This document shows, piece after piece, positions 49,322 to 58,304 of a stretch of 64,000 nt of DNA. The stretch comes from Bordetella ansorpii. Lineage in GTDB: Bacteria > Pseudomonadota > Gammaproteobacteria > Burkholderiales > Burkholderiaceae_B. The stretch spans positions 1,337,847 to 1,401,846 of the forward strand of contig NZ_FKBS01000014.1 in assembly GCF_900078315.1 (NCBI RefSeq). The letters are read 5' to 3'. The notes under the pieces are model-generated. The model was not told where the DNA came from. It was given only the letters and a program-made list of their open reading frames with translations, and searched no databases. How positions within the stretch are numbered: position 1 is the stretch's first letter; each line of letters opens with the position of its first letter. The position numbers were made by a program, and so were the translations under genes.

Positions 49322-50857
49322 CTATTGTCGAGCCTTGCGGTGTTTTCGTTGTGACACAGGCAGCCTGGCGAACCCGACGCGCAGCCGCCGCCAGCCGATC
49401 ACGATGCCGGTGATGGAAACGATCAGGCCGCCCAGGCTCAGCACGATCAGCGCCAGATCGCGCAGCAGGCCGTCCCGCAACAGGGCGGGCGTATCCCAGC
49501 TGTGCAGGAAGTTGAACAGCCAGCGGCCCACGCGCTGCGAGCGGTCCAGGCTGGCGGCGACGTCGCCGGTGCGCAGGTCGATGTAGACGCGCGTGGCGCC
49601 CGCGTCGGCGAAGTCCAGGCGCAGCACGGGCAGGCCGCGCCATTGCGCGCCGTTCATGGCTTCCGGCTGGCGCGGGTAGTAGTAATCGTCGTAGCGGTCC
49701 AGCACCCGGTCGGCTGAAATCGGTGCGGCGAACAGCTTGCGCGCGGCGGGCAGCAACTGGCTTGCAGTCCATTGCGCGGCGATGCTGGCCTGGCCGTGCC
49801 CGCCGTCCCGCACCAATCGGCTGGCGCCCGCCGCGTCATAGGCCAGGACGTAGGGCGTGCCGTCCAGCCGCCGCCATTGAAGCTCCACCGCCCGGAATCC
49901 CTGGTCGCCCAGCGCCCGCAGCATGCCGGCGGGATCCTGCAGCACGCTGGCGTTTCCGTCGCCGGGCTCGCCCCGATACGCCGCCATGTCAGGCCGCCCA
50001 TGCGCCGGGGAAAACACCCCCAGCGGATTCATGGACATCAGGCCGCTGAAGATCCACGTGAACAGGATGCCGCTGAACACCAGCCCCATCACGTGGTGCC
50101 AGTGCATCCAGCCTTCGCGGTAGGGCGAACGCGATCCGGATTTGTAGCGTCCCCGGAAGCGCCAGCGCCAGATGCCCACCACGATGCCCGTGCCCGCGCT
50201 GAGGGTGCCGAAGGCCGACAGCACGATCACCGTCCATGACCACACCGGATCGACCGGCTGGTTGCGGAACAGGTACAGCCAGTGCAGCCAGGCGCCGACG
50301 TAGTTCCAGCGCTGTTGCGCCAGGGGTGCGTCCATCACCACCTGGCCGGTGGCGGACGATACGTAGAGCGTGCCCGGCTCGGGGCCTTGCAACTGTATGC
50401 GGTGCAGGGGGCGATGCGGGTCCAGGCCGCGCGAGTGGGTCCAGCGGTCCTCCCGGATTTCGTCCTGGCCGCGAATCGACGCGCCAGGCAGGAACGCCAG
50501 CGCGGCGGCCGCTGCACTGCTGGCATCGACCGGCCCCGCCGGCAGTCCCGTCGTGGCGGAATAGGCGCGCGGAACCCCTCGTGCATCGTCCGCCACGTAA
50601 TACGGCTGGCCGCGGATGGACGTCAGCACCGCAGGGCCGCCGCCGCGCGGCAATGCGGCCGGCGCCACGCGGCAGTCCTGCGCGGACAGGGCGGGCAGCG
50701 CACCCAGCCGCTCCCAGGGCGTCAACTTGGGATAGCCCACATACAGCATGACCACGCCGCTTGCGAACCACAGCGCCATCAGCACGCAGCCGGCCACGCC
50801 GGTCCAGCGGTGCACCAGATACGTCAGCCGCCGGGCGCGCGCGCCGATGTCCGTCAT
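49322..50857 (-). CDS. PepSY-associated transmembrane protein
   Basis: This 511-residue inner-membrane protein has the PepSY-TM pattern: an N-terminal helix beginning RRLTYLVHRWTGVAG, conserved histidines in the central helices (GWMHWHHVMGLVFSGILF), and a C-terminal helix pair near 465-490. Periplasmic loops contain PepSY-like segments. Such proteins accompany TonB receptors and are thought to reduce or handle iron-siderophore or copper complexes. GGGAGA precedes ATG 50857. It is 16 bp downstream of the receptor gene, the last in the operon. Confidence 0.85.
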   Translation of the reverse strand: MTDIGARARRLTYLVHRWTGVAGCVLMALWFASGVVMLYVGYPKLTPWERLGALPALSAQDCRVAPAALPRGGGPAVLTSIRGQPYYVADDARGVPRAYSATTGLPAGPVDASSAAAAALAFLPGASIRGQDEIREDRWTHSRGLDPHRPLHRIQLQGPEPGTLYVSSATGQVVMDAPLAQQRWNYVGAWLHWLYLFRNQPVDPVWSWTVIVLSAFGTLSAGTGIVVGIWRWRFRGRYKSGSRSPYREGWMHWHHVMGLVFSGILFTWIFSGLMSMNPLGVFSPAHGRPDMAAYRGEPGDGNASVLQDPAGMLRALGDQGFRAVELQWRRLDGTPYVLAYDAAGASRLVRDGGHGQASIAAQWTASQLLPAARKLFAAPISADRVLDRYDDYYYPRQPEAMNGAQWRGLPVLRLDFADAGATRVYIDLRTGDVAASLDRSQRVGRWLFNFLHSWDTPALLRDGLLRDLALIVLSLGGLIVSITGIVIGWRRLRVGFARLPVSQRKHRKARQ

Positions 50858-50873
50858 GGCCGTTTCTCCCGGA

Positions 50874-53009
50874 TCAGAAGCGGTGGTTCAGCGTCAGCTC
50901 GATACGCCGGTCCGCGCCGTACAGCCATTGCGTGGACGTGTAATAGGCCGTGGTGAAGTAGGCCCGGTCGAACACGTTGTAGCCGCGCAGGCTGACGGTG
51001 GTGTCGCGGTTCATGTCCCAGCGCAACGCCAGATCGGTGGTGGTGTAGGACGGCAGTTCCAGCGTGTTGGCGCTGTCGGCGTAGCGCTTGCCCACGTAGC
51101 GCAGGCCGCCCATCGCCGTCCAGCCCGGCTGGAAATTCCAGCTCAGCCACAGGTTGGCCAGGCGCTCGGCCACGTTGGGCGGCACCTTGCCTTCGCGCGA
51201 CACCGCCACGCCGCCGGACGATTCGGTGAAGTCGTCGTACTTGGCGCGCAGCACGGTGGCATTGGCTTCCAGCTTCCAGCCGGGCGCGAAGGCCACCGCC
51301 AGCGAGGCCTCCAGCCCGCGCGACGATTGTTCGCCCACCTGCATCCGCAGGCTGGGATCGGCGGGGTCGCGCGTCAGCAGGTTGGATTTGCGGATGTGAT
51401 AGGCCGCAAGCGTCCATTCGCCGCGGCCATTCCAGAAGCCCTGCTTGACGCCCACCTCGACCTGTTTGCCGCGCGACATGTCGAAATCGGCGTTGGACGG
51501 ACTGAGCATCAGCAGTCCGCCGACCGGATCGGACGCCTCGGAATACTGCGCATACACCGACAGGTCGGGCTGGATGTCGTAGACCGTGCCCACGCGCCAG
51601 CCGATGTCCGAGTACGTGCGGTCCAGCACCTGCTGGCCGGCCACCAGGTCTTGCCGCCGCAGGCGCGCATGGTCGTAGCGCAAGCCGCCCAGCACGCTCC
51701 ATTGCCGGGTCAGCGCGATGCGGTCCTCGGCGAACAGCGAGTATTGCCCGGCCTTGTTGCGGTAGCGCGGAATGAACGGGACATCGCTGGCGAAATAACC
51801 GGGGTCGAAAACGTAGGGATCGACCGGCCCGCTGGTGCCGACGTAGGTGTTGTTGGTGTGCTTGAACGTGCTGTGGTTCACGTCGAAGCCCACCGACAGC
51901 GTGTTGTCCAGGCCGCCCAGCTTGCCCTTGAACGTGGCGTCCGTGGTCAGGCCCGTCTGCGACTGGTCGTGCGAGATGGCAGTGTTGTCGGATCGGTCGA
52001 TCAGGCCCGTGGCCGGGTCGTAGACGTAGGCCTCGGCGTTGCGCCAGTCGCGCTTGCTGCCCACGTGGTACAGGCGGGTGCGCAGCGTGGTGGCGTCGTT
52101 GGGCGTCCAGGTGGCGTCCAGTTGTGTCCACTGGTCGCGAAAGCGCATGAAGCTGTCGCGCACGTTGTAGTTCTTGCCGCGCAGGGATTCCAATTGCCGG
52201 CCATCCACCAGCGGCGTGCCGAAGTAGCGCATGGGCCGCTGGTAGCCATAGGCATGACTCAACGTGAAAGAAAGGTCGGGCGTGGCATCCCAGCGCAACG
52301 CGCCCGAGAAGGTGGCGTCGCCCGAGTCGCCGCGATCCACCCAGCCGGCCGTGTGGTTGCCGCTGACGTCCAGCCGGTACGAGAGCTGGTCGGTCAGTGC
52401 GCCGCCGCTGCCCAGGCCCAGCCGCGCCGTGTCTTCGGTGCCCACGGTGGCCTGCACCTCGCTGCGTATCGGGCCTTGCGTGGGCTTCTTGGGCACGATG
52501 TTGACCACGCCGCCGATGGCGCCGTCGCCGTAGATCACCGACGCCGGGCCGCGCAGCACTTCGATGCGCTCGATCGACCAGGTGTCGAACGGAAACGTCA
52601 CGCCCACGCCGCCATATTGGCGCAGGCCGTCGTACAGGCGCATCACCGAGGTGCTGTCGGTGAACCCGCGCGTGGACAGCGCGGACAGGCTGTTGCCCGG
52701 ATGCGGCATGGCGCTGATGGCGCCGGCGCGGGTGATGGCATCCGATACGTTGGCGTCGCCGCGGTCTTCCAGTTGCTGGCGCGTGATGATGTCCAGGCTG
52801 GCCGGCGTCTGCCGTGGCGTCAGGCCCAGGTTGGAGCCCGTCGTGGCGGGCGTGTCCAGCGTGTCGTCGACCCCGTCGGCGCTGACGGCCACGGGGGCGA
52901 GCAGGGCAGGCGTCTGGGCCTGGGCGGCGCAGGCAGCCAACCCCAGCGTCAGCGGCCCGGCCGTGCGCAACAAGGCCGCGCGCAGGCTGCCCGGGAAAGG
53001 AGAAAACAT
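50874..53009 (-). CDS. TonB-dependent outer-membrane receptor
   Basis: This 711-residue protein has a signal peptide cleaved near residue 31 (CAAQAQ). The plug domain contains IITRQQLEDRGDANVSDAIT and IERIEVLRGPASVIYGDGAI, with VPKKPT at its end, as in siderophore receptors of the FhuE/FpvA type. A 22-strand beta-barrel ends in the terminal Phe (TLNHRF). The absence of an N-terminal signalling extension argues against direct sigma-factor signalling. CAGGAA precedes ATG 53009. It is between DUF2946 and PepSY. The substrate is uncertain: ferric siderophore or copper. Confidence 0.92.
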   Translation of the reverse strand: MFSPFPGSLRAALLRTAGPLTLGLAACAAQAQTPALLAPVAVSADGVDDTLDTPATTGSNLGLTPRQTPASLDIITRQQLEDRGDANVSDAITRAGAISAMPHPGNSLSALSTRGFTDSTSVMRLYDGLRQYGGVGVTFPFDTWSIERIEVLRGPASVIYGDGAIGGVVNIVPKKPTQGPIRSEVQATVGTEDTARLGLGSGGALTDQLSYRLDVSGNHTAGWVDRGDSGDATFSGALRWDATPDLSFTLSHAYGYQRPMRYFGTPLVDGRQLESLRGKNYNVRDSFMRFRDQWTQLDATWTPNDATTLRTRLYHVGSKRDWRNAEAYVYDPATGLIDRSDNTAISHDQSQTGLTTDATFKGKLGGLDNTLSVGFDVNHSTFKHTNNTYVGTSGPVDPYVFDPGYFASDVPFIPRYRNKAGQYSLFAEDRIALTRQWSVLGGLRYDHARLRRQDLVAGQQVLDRTYSDIGWRVGTVYDIQPDLSVYAQYSEASDPVGGLLMLSPSNADFDMSRGKQVEVGVKQGFWNGRGEWTLAAYHIRKSNLLTRDPADPSLRMQVGEQSSRGLEASLAVAFAPGWKLEANATVLRAKYDDFTESSGGVAVSREGKVPPNVAERLANLWLSWNFQPGWTAMGGLRYVGKRYADSANTLELPSYTTTDLALRWDMNRDTTVSLRGYNVFDRAYFTTAYYTSTQWLYGADRRIELTLNHRF

Positions 53010-53210
53010 GATGTCGTTCCTGAATGCGGCGGGACGGCGGACACGGGCGACACCGGGCGCGCATGGCGGCCATGCGGGTCCGCGATGCGTTCGACGAGGT
53101 GCGCGCCGGTACGCGCGAACCGCCTGTCTTGAAGGCGTTCGCGGTCCCGCGGGTTATCGGTAGGGAGATCGCGCCGGGCCCGCGCAAGCAGGCGGCCGGA
53201 CGCGTGGCAT

Positions 53211-53603
53211 TCAGGTGGCGACGGGGGGCGCGCGCGCCAGCGAGACGTTCCAGACCGGCGCGGCGCGCGGGGCGGGATCGTCGGCCACGACCAGGCGCAG
53301 GTAGCGCACCAGAACCACCGCGACGTTCGGCGTTTCCGTGGTCGGAAGCAGGGAGGGCGAGTGGCACAGCAGGCAATGGCCCGTTGCGCGGCTGGCGGAG
53401 GGCTTGTCGCCCTCCGAAGACTTGTCGGTCAGGTCGACGGCGACGAACTCGTGGGTGGCCGAATTGCACAGTTGCACCCACACCGTGCGCGCGACCGCAC
53501 TCTTGCCGCTGGCCAGCCCCAATGCGGGAACCAGCGAGGCATAGAGAAAGGCGATCAGCAGGAGCCAGCACGATCGGCGTCGTGCCGAAAAGCTCGGACC
53601 CAT
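53211..53603 (-). CDS. DUF2946 protein
   Basis: This 130-residue exported protein has an N-terminal hydrophobic helix (LLLIAFLYASLVPALGLA) and the characteristic GHCLLCHSPS CxxC with histidines, a possible metal-binding motif. DUF2946 members are often encoded beside TonB-dependent copper receptors. It is first in the unit that continues with the receptor (201 bp downstream) and PepSY. A His/Cys-based metal role is plausible, not proven. Confidence 0.75.
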   Translation of the reverse strand: MGPSFSARRRSCWLLLIAFLYASLVPALGLASGKSAVARTVWVQLCNSATHEFVAVDLTDKSSEGDKPSASRATGHCLLCHSPSLLPTTETPNVAVVLVRYLRLVVADDPAPRAAPVWNVSLARAPPVAT

Positions 53604-53610
53604 GATGTGT

Positions 53611-53626
53611 CGTAATAATAATGAGG
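53611..53626 (-). promoter_or_regulatory. Weak Fur-box-like AT-rich element
   Basis: CGTAATAATAATGAGG resembles repeated NAT(A/T)AT hexamers of Fur boxes and lies just upstream of the DUF2946 start. It matches only partly. If real it would tie the unit to iron limitation. Confidence 0.2.
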
Positions 53627-53847
53627 CGTGCTTGACGCGGGAATTCTAGCAGCCGCAGGCTGTTTTGCGCGTGCCGCAAAATGTCGCACCGCGGCAGGAC
53701 GCGATGAATGAAGCTTCAAGCATTGTCAGGGCGGCATGCGGGTGTGCGTGCGAAGAGATCCTCTTGCTCATGCCTTCCTGTACAGTGCAAGACATCCTGC
53801 GGCCATTCGCTGGCCGCCGTCTCCGCATCGAATTCCCCGTTTTTTCC

Positions 53848-55311
53848 ATGCCCGACACCGCCGCCATTGCTCCCGCCATCGTCTGGTTCCGCGACGACCT
53901 GCGCCTGGCCGACCATCCTGCCCTGACGCGCGCCGCCAAGTCCGGTGCGCCGCTGGTCTGCGTGTACGTGCTGGACGATCTCAATCCCGATATCCGCACG
54001 CTGGGCGGCGCGGCGCGCTGGTGGTTGCACCGCGCCTTGCAGGCGCTGGACGCCGCGTTGGCCGGGCAGGGGGGCTCGTTGCTGCTGCTGCGCGGCGACG
54101 AGACGCGCGCCATCGCTGGCCTGGCCGAAGCCCTGGGCGCGGGCGCGGTGTATTGGAACCGTCGTTATGCGCTGGCACAGCGCACGGTGGATGCGGGTTT
54201 GAAGGCGTCGCTGCGCCAGCGCGGCCTGACCGTCGAGAGCGCGGGCGGCAGCCTGCTGTTCGAACCGTGGGAAGTGCAGACCGGCTCGGGCGGCCCGTTC
54301 CGGGTGTACACGCCGTTCTGGCGCGCCGCCTGCAAGCTGGGCAGCGTGGCGCCACCCTTGCCGGCGCCTGCGGAACTGTCGTTTGCGAAGCTGCCCGGCC
54401 AGTTGCCGATGTGCGCCACGCTGGACGATCTGAAGCTGCTGCCTCAGTCCCCCGAGCCCGATTGGGCCGGCGGCATGCGCGACGCCTGGGCGGGCGGCGA
54501 GACCGCGGCGATGGAACGCCTCACCCATTTCCTGAAGCGCGGCCTGCACGGCTACGCGGAAGGCCGCGACCGCCCCGACCAGCCCGCCACCAGCCGCCTG
54601 TCGCCCTACCTGCGTTTCGGCGAGGTCTCGCCGCGTCAGGCCTGGCATGCCGCGCAGGCGGCCGAGGGCAGCGGCCGCGAGAAATTCCTGGCCGAGCTGG
54701 GATGGCGCGAGTTCTGCTACAGCCTGCTGTACCACTATCCCGATCTGCCCACGCGCAACTTCCGCCGCGAATTCGACGACATGCCCTGGCGCGACGATCC
54801 CGCGGGCGTGCGTGCCTGGCAGCGCGGCCAGACCGGTTATCCGCTGGTGGACGCGGGCATGCGCGAACTGTGGACCACCGGCTGGATGCACAACCGCGTG
54901 CGCATGGTTGTCGCGTCATTCCTGGTCAAGCACCTGCTGGTCGACTGGCGCGTGGGCGAGGCGTGGTTCTGGGATACCCTGGTCGATGCCGATCCCGCCA
55001 GCAATGTGGCCAACTGGCAGTGGGTAGCCGGTTGCGGCGCAGATGCCGCGCCGTACTTCCGGGTTTTCAATCCCATCCTGCAAGGCACCAAATTCGATCC
55101 CAAGGGCGATTACGTGCGCCGCTGGGTGCCCGAACTGGCCGGCTTGCCGGCGTCGGTGATCCACGAGCCCTGGAAGGCCTCGGCCGAGCAGTTGTCGGCC
55201 GCCGGAGTGAAGCTGGGGCGGGAGTATCCCGAGCCCATCATCGTCCATGAAGAAGGGCGCGGGCGGGCGTTGGCGGCGTTTGCGACGCTGACGGGCAAGT
55301 CCGGGTCCTGA
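53848..55311 (+). CDS. phrB: Deoxyribodipyrimidine photolyase
   Basis: This 487-residue DNA repair flavoprotein splits UV-induced pyrimidine dimers using light. The N-terminal antenna-binding Rossmann domain starts IVWFRDDLRLADHPAL, and the FAD-binding helical domain has the family signatures WMHNRVRMVVASFLVKHLL, ANWQWVAGCGADAAPYFRVF and FNPILQG (about 345-430). It is the class I CPD type by length and by the MHNRVRM/ADAAPYFR pattern. ATG 53848 begins the conserved domain; upstream in-frame ATGs at 53704 and 53770 would add unconserved residues. It is divergent from DUF2946 and monocistronic. Confidence 0.95.
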   Translation: MPDTAAIAPAIVWFRDDLRLADHPALTRAAKSGAPLVCVYVLDDLNPDIRTLGGAARWWLHRALQALDAALAGQGGSLLLLRGDETRAIAGLAEALGAGAVYWNRRYALAQRTVDAGLKASLRQRGLTVESAGGSLLFEPWEVQTGSGGPFRVYTPFWRAACKLGSVAPPLPAPAELSFAKLPGQLPMCATLDDLKLLPQSPEPDWAGGMRDAWAGGETAAMERLTHFLKRGLHGYAEGRDRPDQPATSRLSPYLRFGEVSPRQAWHAAQAAEGSGREKFLAELGWREFCYSLLYHYPDLPTRNFRREFDDMPWRDDPAGVRAWQRGQTGYPLVDAGMRELWTTGWMHNRVRMVVASFLVKHLLVDWRVGEAWFWDTLVDADPASNVANWQWVAGCGADAAPYFRVFNPILQGTKFDPKGDYVRRWVPELAGLPASVIHEPWKASAEQLSAAGVKLGREYPEPIIVHEEGRGRALAAFATLTGKSGS

Positions 55312-55347
55312 CGTGCGGCCGGACAGGCGTGCGTCGGCGTGCCGGCG

Positions 55348-55959
55348 CTATGGCGCGGTACCCGGGCAGGCTCCCAGCGGCGACTGGAAATAGCGGGCCT
55401 CGAACGCTTCGATCTGAGGCAGGTAGGAAAGGGTCAACGCGATTTCATCCTGTCCGGTCAGCAGGCATTCCCGCCAGAATGGGTCGATGGAGAACGCGTG
55501 GTGCACGGGCTCGCCTTTTTCGCGCCATCGTACCTGCTGGGCCGGCAGGTCGACCTCGATGGACAGCGGCTCGCTTTCCATGGCCCGCCGGGCCAGGTTC
55601 TCGATGATGGGCTCGTCGAGGCGAACAGGCAGCAGGCCGTTCTTCAGGCAGTTGTTGTGGAAGATATCTCCGAAGCTGGAAGCGAGCACGGCACGATATC
55701 CTCGGTCGACCAGTGCATAGACCGCACCTTCGCGGGAGGAACCGCAGCCGAAATTGGCGCCCGCGACCAGCACGGTGGCGTGGTCCCGCGTGGCGGCCGC
55801 ATGGTCGCTCAACGACAGGTCGTGAAACAGGAACGGGCCATAGCCGCCGGGCCGCGAGCGGTCCATTTTCAGGAAGCGGGCGGGAATGATCTGGTCCGTG
55901 TCGATGTCCCGGCCCGCGATTGCAAACGCCCGACCCTCGAAAACAGTGAATTTTTCCAT
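55348..55959 (-). CDS. LeuD-like hydro-lyase small subunit
   Basis: This 203-residue aconitase-swivel small subunit has GRDIDTDQIIPARFLK at the N-terminus and the substrate-binding GANFGCGSSREGAVYAL near residue 70. By family it is the small subunit of 3-isopropylmalate dehydratase, but its operon (PrpB-like lyase, Bug protein, Fe/2OG dioxygenase, GntR) points to another branched hydroxy- or dicarboxylic acid such as methylmaleate or dimethylmaleate. It is 19 bp after the large subunit gene. Confidence 0.88.
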   Translation of the reverse strand: MEKFTVFEGRAFAIAGRDIDTDQIIPARFLKMDRSRPGGYGPFLFHDLSLSDHAAATRDHATVLVAGANFGCGSSREGAVYALVDRGYRAVLASSFGDIFHNNCLKNGLLPVRLDEPIIENLARRAMESEPLSIEVDLPAQQVRWREKGEPVHHAFSIDPFWRECLLTGQDEIALTLSYLPQIEAFEARYFQSPLGACPGTAP

Positions 55960-55978
55960 GGCAGGAGTCCAGAGGAGG

Positions 55979-57418
55979 TCAGCAGGAAGTGTCTGTCCTG
56001 AGCCGGCGCACGTCGGCGATTCGTCCCGAGACCGCCGCGGCGGCTGCCATCGCCGGGCTCATCAGGTGGGTGCGCACGCCGGGGCCTTGCCTGCCGACGA
56101 AATTTCGGTTGGTGGTCGAGGCCACCCGTTCTCCCACCTGTCCGGTATCGCCGTTCATGGCCACGCACATCGAGCATCCCGCCTCGCGCCATTGCAAGCC
56201 AGCCTCGATAAACACCTGGTGCAGGCCTTCGGCTTCGGCCGCCATCTTCACGACGCCTGAGCCGGGCACCACGACGCCGGGCACCCGGACGCGCCTGCCC
56301 CGCAGCACGGCGGCCGCCTCCCGCAGGTCTGACAGGCGGCTGTTGGTACACGAGCCAATGAAGACGCGGTCGATGGCGATGTCCTGCACACGCATGCCGG
56401 GGGCCAGGTCCATGTATTGCAGCGCCGCCTGCATGGCGCGGCGCACGGCTGGATCCCGCTGGTGGGCGGGGTCGGGAATCGCGCCGTCGATCCCGATCGC
56501 GGTGTCGGGACTGGTGCCCCAGGTCACCATGGGACCGACGTGATCGATATCGACGTGGGCCTCGCGGTCGAAGGCCGCGCCCGGATCGGTGGGCAACGCG
56601 CGCCAGAATCGTTCGGCGCGCTCCCAGGCCGGGCCGGCAGGGGCGTACGGCCTGCCATGCAGATACTGGTAGGTCGTGTCGTCGGGAGCGATCATGCCGC
56701 AACGTGCGCCGGCCTCGATCGACATGTTGCACAAGGTCAGGCGCTCTTCCATGCTCATCGCTCGCACCGCCTGGCCCGTGAACTCGATGACGTGTCCAGC
56801 GGCGCCCGCCGCACCCAGGCAGGCCAGGACGGCCAGGGCGATGTCCTTGGCACTGGCGCCCGGCTGCCGGACGCCTTCGATGGACACGCGCAGCGTGCGG
56901 GGCTCGACCTGCCACAGTGTCTGCGTGCTCAACACATGCACGCTTTCCGATTGGCCGATGCCGAACGCAATCGCGCCCAGCGCGCCGTGCGTGGACGTGT
57001 GGCTGTCGGTGCAGACCAGCATCATGCCCGGCAGGCTGATGCCTTGTTCCGGACAGACCACGTGCACGATGCCTTGGCGGGGATCCTGCAACGGGAAATT
57101 CGGGATGCCCGCCCAGGCCATGTTGCTGTCGAAATGCGAGATCATCCGCGCCACCTCGGGGCTGGAGGCCTGTTCCGCGCTGCGGCCCGTGGTCGGCACA
57201 TAATGGTCCGGCACGCCGAAGATGCGATCGGGGTGGCGCACGGCCAACTGCCGGGCGCGCAACTGCCTGAAGGCATGGAACGAGCCGTCATGCAGCATGT
57301 GCCTGTCGATGTACATCAGTTGCGGTCCGGTATCGCGCGCCAGCACAAGATGATTGGCCCAGATCTTGTGGAACAGGGTGCGCGGGGCCGTGGCGCTTGC
57401 ACGGGCGCCGGCCATCAT
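55979..57418 (-). CDS. LeuC-like hydro-lyase large subunit
   Basis: The protein has 479 residues. The [4Fe-4S] cluster cysteines are in GSCTNSR (one Cys) and AGCSMC (two Cys), and CTDSHTSTHGALGAIAFGIG is the aconitase-family signature. It has the length of LeuC. AGGA lies upstream of ATG 57418, which overlaps the stop of the lyase gene (ATGA). With LeuD it would hydrate or isomerise an unsaturated C5 or C6 dicarboxylate. A housekeeping leuCD normally sits with leuB, which is absent here, so this is probably a second, catabolic copy. Confidence 0.9.
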   Translation of the reverse strand: MMAGARASATAPRTLFHKIWANHLVLARDTGPQLMYIDRHMLHDGSFHAFRQLRARQLAVRHPDRIFGVPDHYVPTTGRSAEQASSPEVARMISHFDSNMAWAGIPNFPLQDPRQGIVHVVCPEQGISLPGMMLVCTDSHTSTHGALGAIAFGIGQSESVHVLSTQTLWQVEPRTLRVSIEGVRQPGASAKDIALAVLACLGAAGAAGHVIEFTGQAVRAMSMEERLTLCNMSIEAGARCGMIAPDDTTYQYLHGRPYAPAGPAWERAERFWRALPTDPGAAFDREAHVDIDHVGPMVTWGTSPDTAIGIDGAIPDPAHQRDPAVRRAMQAALQYMDLAPGMRVQDIAIDRVFIGSCTNSRLSDLREAAAVLRGRRVRVPGVVVPGSGVVKMAAEAEGLHQVFIEAGLQWREAGCSMCVAMNGDTGQVGERVASTTNRNFVGRQGPGVRTHLMSPAMAAAAAVSGRIADVRRLRTDTSC

Positions 57419-58299
57419 GCCGTCCTGACCGCGGGTTGTTCGTGCTGGGCGAAGCGGGCGCGGACCTCATCCCACTCATCGGCGCCAAACCGCTGGAAAC
57501 TCTGGTGCGGAGAGTATCGGTTCAGCCGTTCCGGCACGATGTGCTCCTGCATGATGTCGGCCAGCACTTCGTCGAATGCGATGACCGCCGTGCGCAGCAG
57601 GACGCCCGGCAGGATCGCCAGCTTGTAGCCCATCTGCTGCACGTCGCGCAGGTCCGTCACGGGTGTCTTGCCGCCTTGGACGATGTTCAGCAGGCATGGG
57701 CCATTGACCCGCCGCGGGATCGAGACGACTTCCTCGTGGCTTTGCGGCGCCTCGATGAACGCCATGTCCGCGCCTTCGGCCAGGGCGGCATTGGCACGCT
57801 CGACGGCTTCGTCCAGGCCCATGGACGCGCGGCTGTCAGTGCGGGCGATGATGTAGAAATCCGGATGCCGGCGCGCCGCGCAGGCCGCGCGGATCTTGCT
57901 CAGGTAGCGTGGCAGGGGCTCGATTTCCTTGCCGTCCAGGTGTCCGCAACGTTTGGGCGCCACCTGGTCCTCGATGTGAATGCCCGCGACGCCGCGGGAT
58001 TCGAATTCGTGTACCGTCCGCGTCACGTTCAGTTCATTGCCGTATCCGGTATCCGCGTCCGAGATGACCGGAATGTTGACGGACCTCGCCAGAATGGCGG
58101 CCTTGTCGACCATCTCGGTCTGCGTGATCAGGCCGTAATCCGGGTATCCGAGCGATGCCGAGGTTCCCGCGCCCGTCATGTAGACCAGCGGATAACCGGC
58201 CTGCTGGATCAGGCGGGCAGTGATGGCGTCATAGGCGCCGGGGGCGATGCGCATGCCCGGCTGCTGCAATGCCGCGCGCAATTGAGTGCTGGCGTTCAT
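57415..58299 (-). CDS. PrpB/isocitrate-lyase superfamily C-C lyase
   Basis: This 294-residue TIM-barrel enzyme keeps the catalytic PKRCGH (Cys118) and the metal-binding DADTGYG (81-87), as in 2-methylisocitrate lyase, oxaloacetate decarboxylase-like and 2,3-dimethylmalate lyase members. It should cleave a 2-hydroxy- or methyl-substituted dicarboxylate to pyruvate or glyoxylate plus a carboxylic acid. AAGGAAA precedes ATG 58299. It is tightly coupled to leuC, and its gap to the Bug stop is 5 bp. Confidence 0.9.
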   Translation of the reverse strand: MNASTQLRAALQQPGMRIAPGAYDAITARLIQQAGYPLVYMTGAGTSASLGYPDYGLITQTEMVDKAAILARSVNIPVISDADTGYGNELNVTRTVHEFESRGVAGIHIEDQVAPKRCGHLDGKEIEPLPRYLSKIRAACAARRHPDFYIIARTDSRASMGLDEAVERANAALAEGADMAFIEAPQSHEEVVSIPRRVNGPCLLNIVQGGKTPVTDLRDVQQMGYKLAILPGVLLRTAVIAFDEVLADIMQEHIVPERLNRYSPHQSFQRFGADEWDEVRARFAQHEQPAVRTA

Positions 58300-58304
58300 G
58301 GCGG

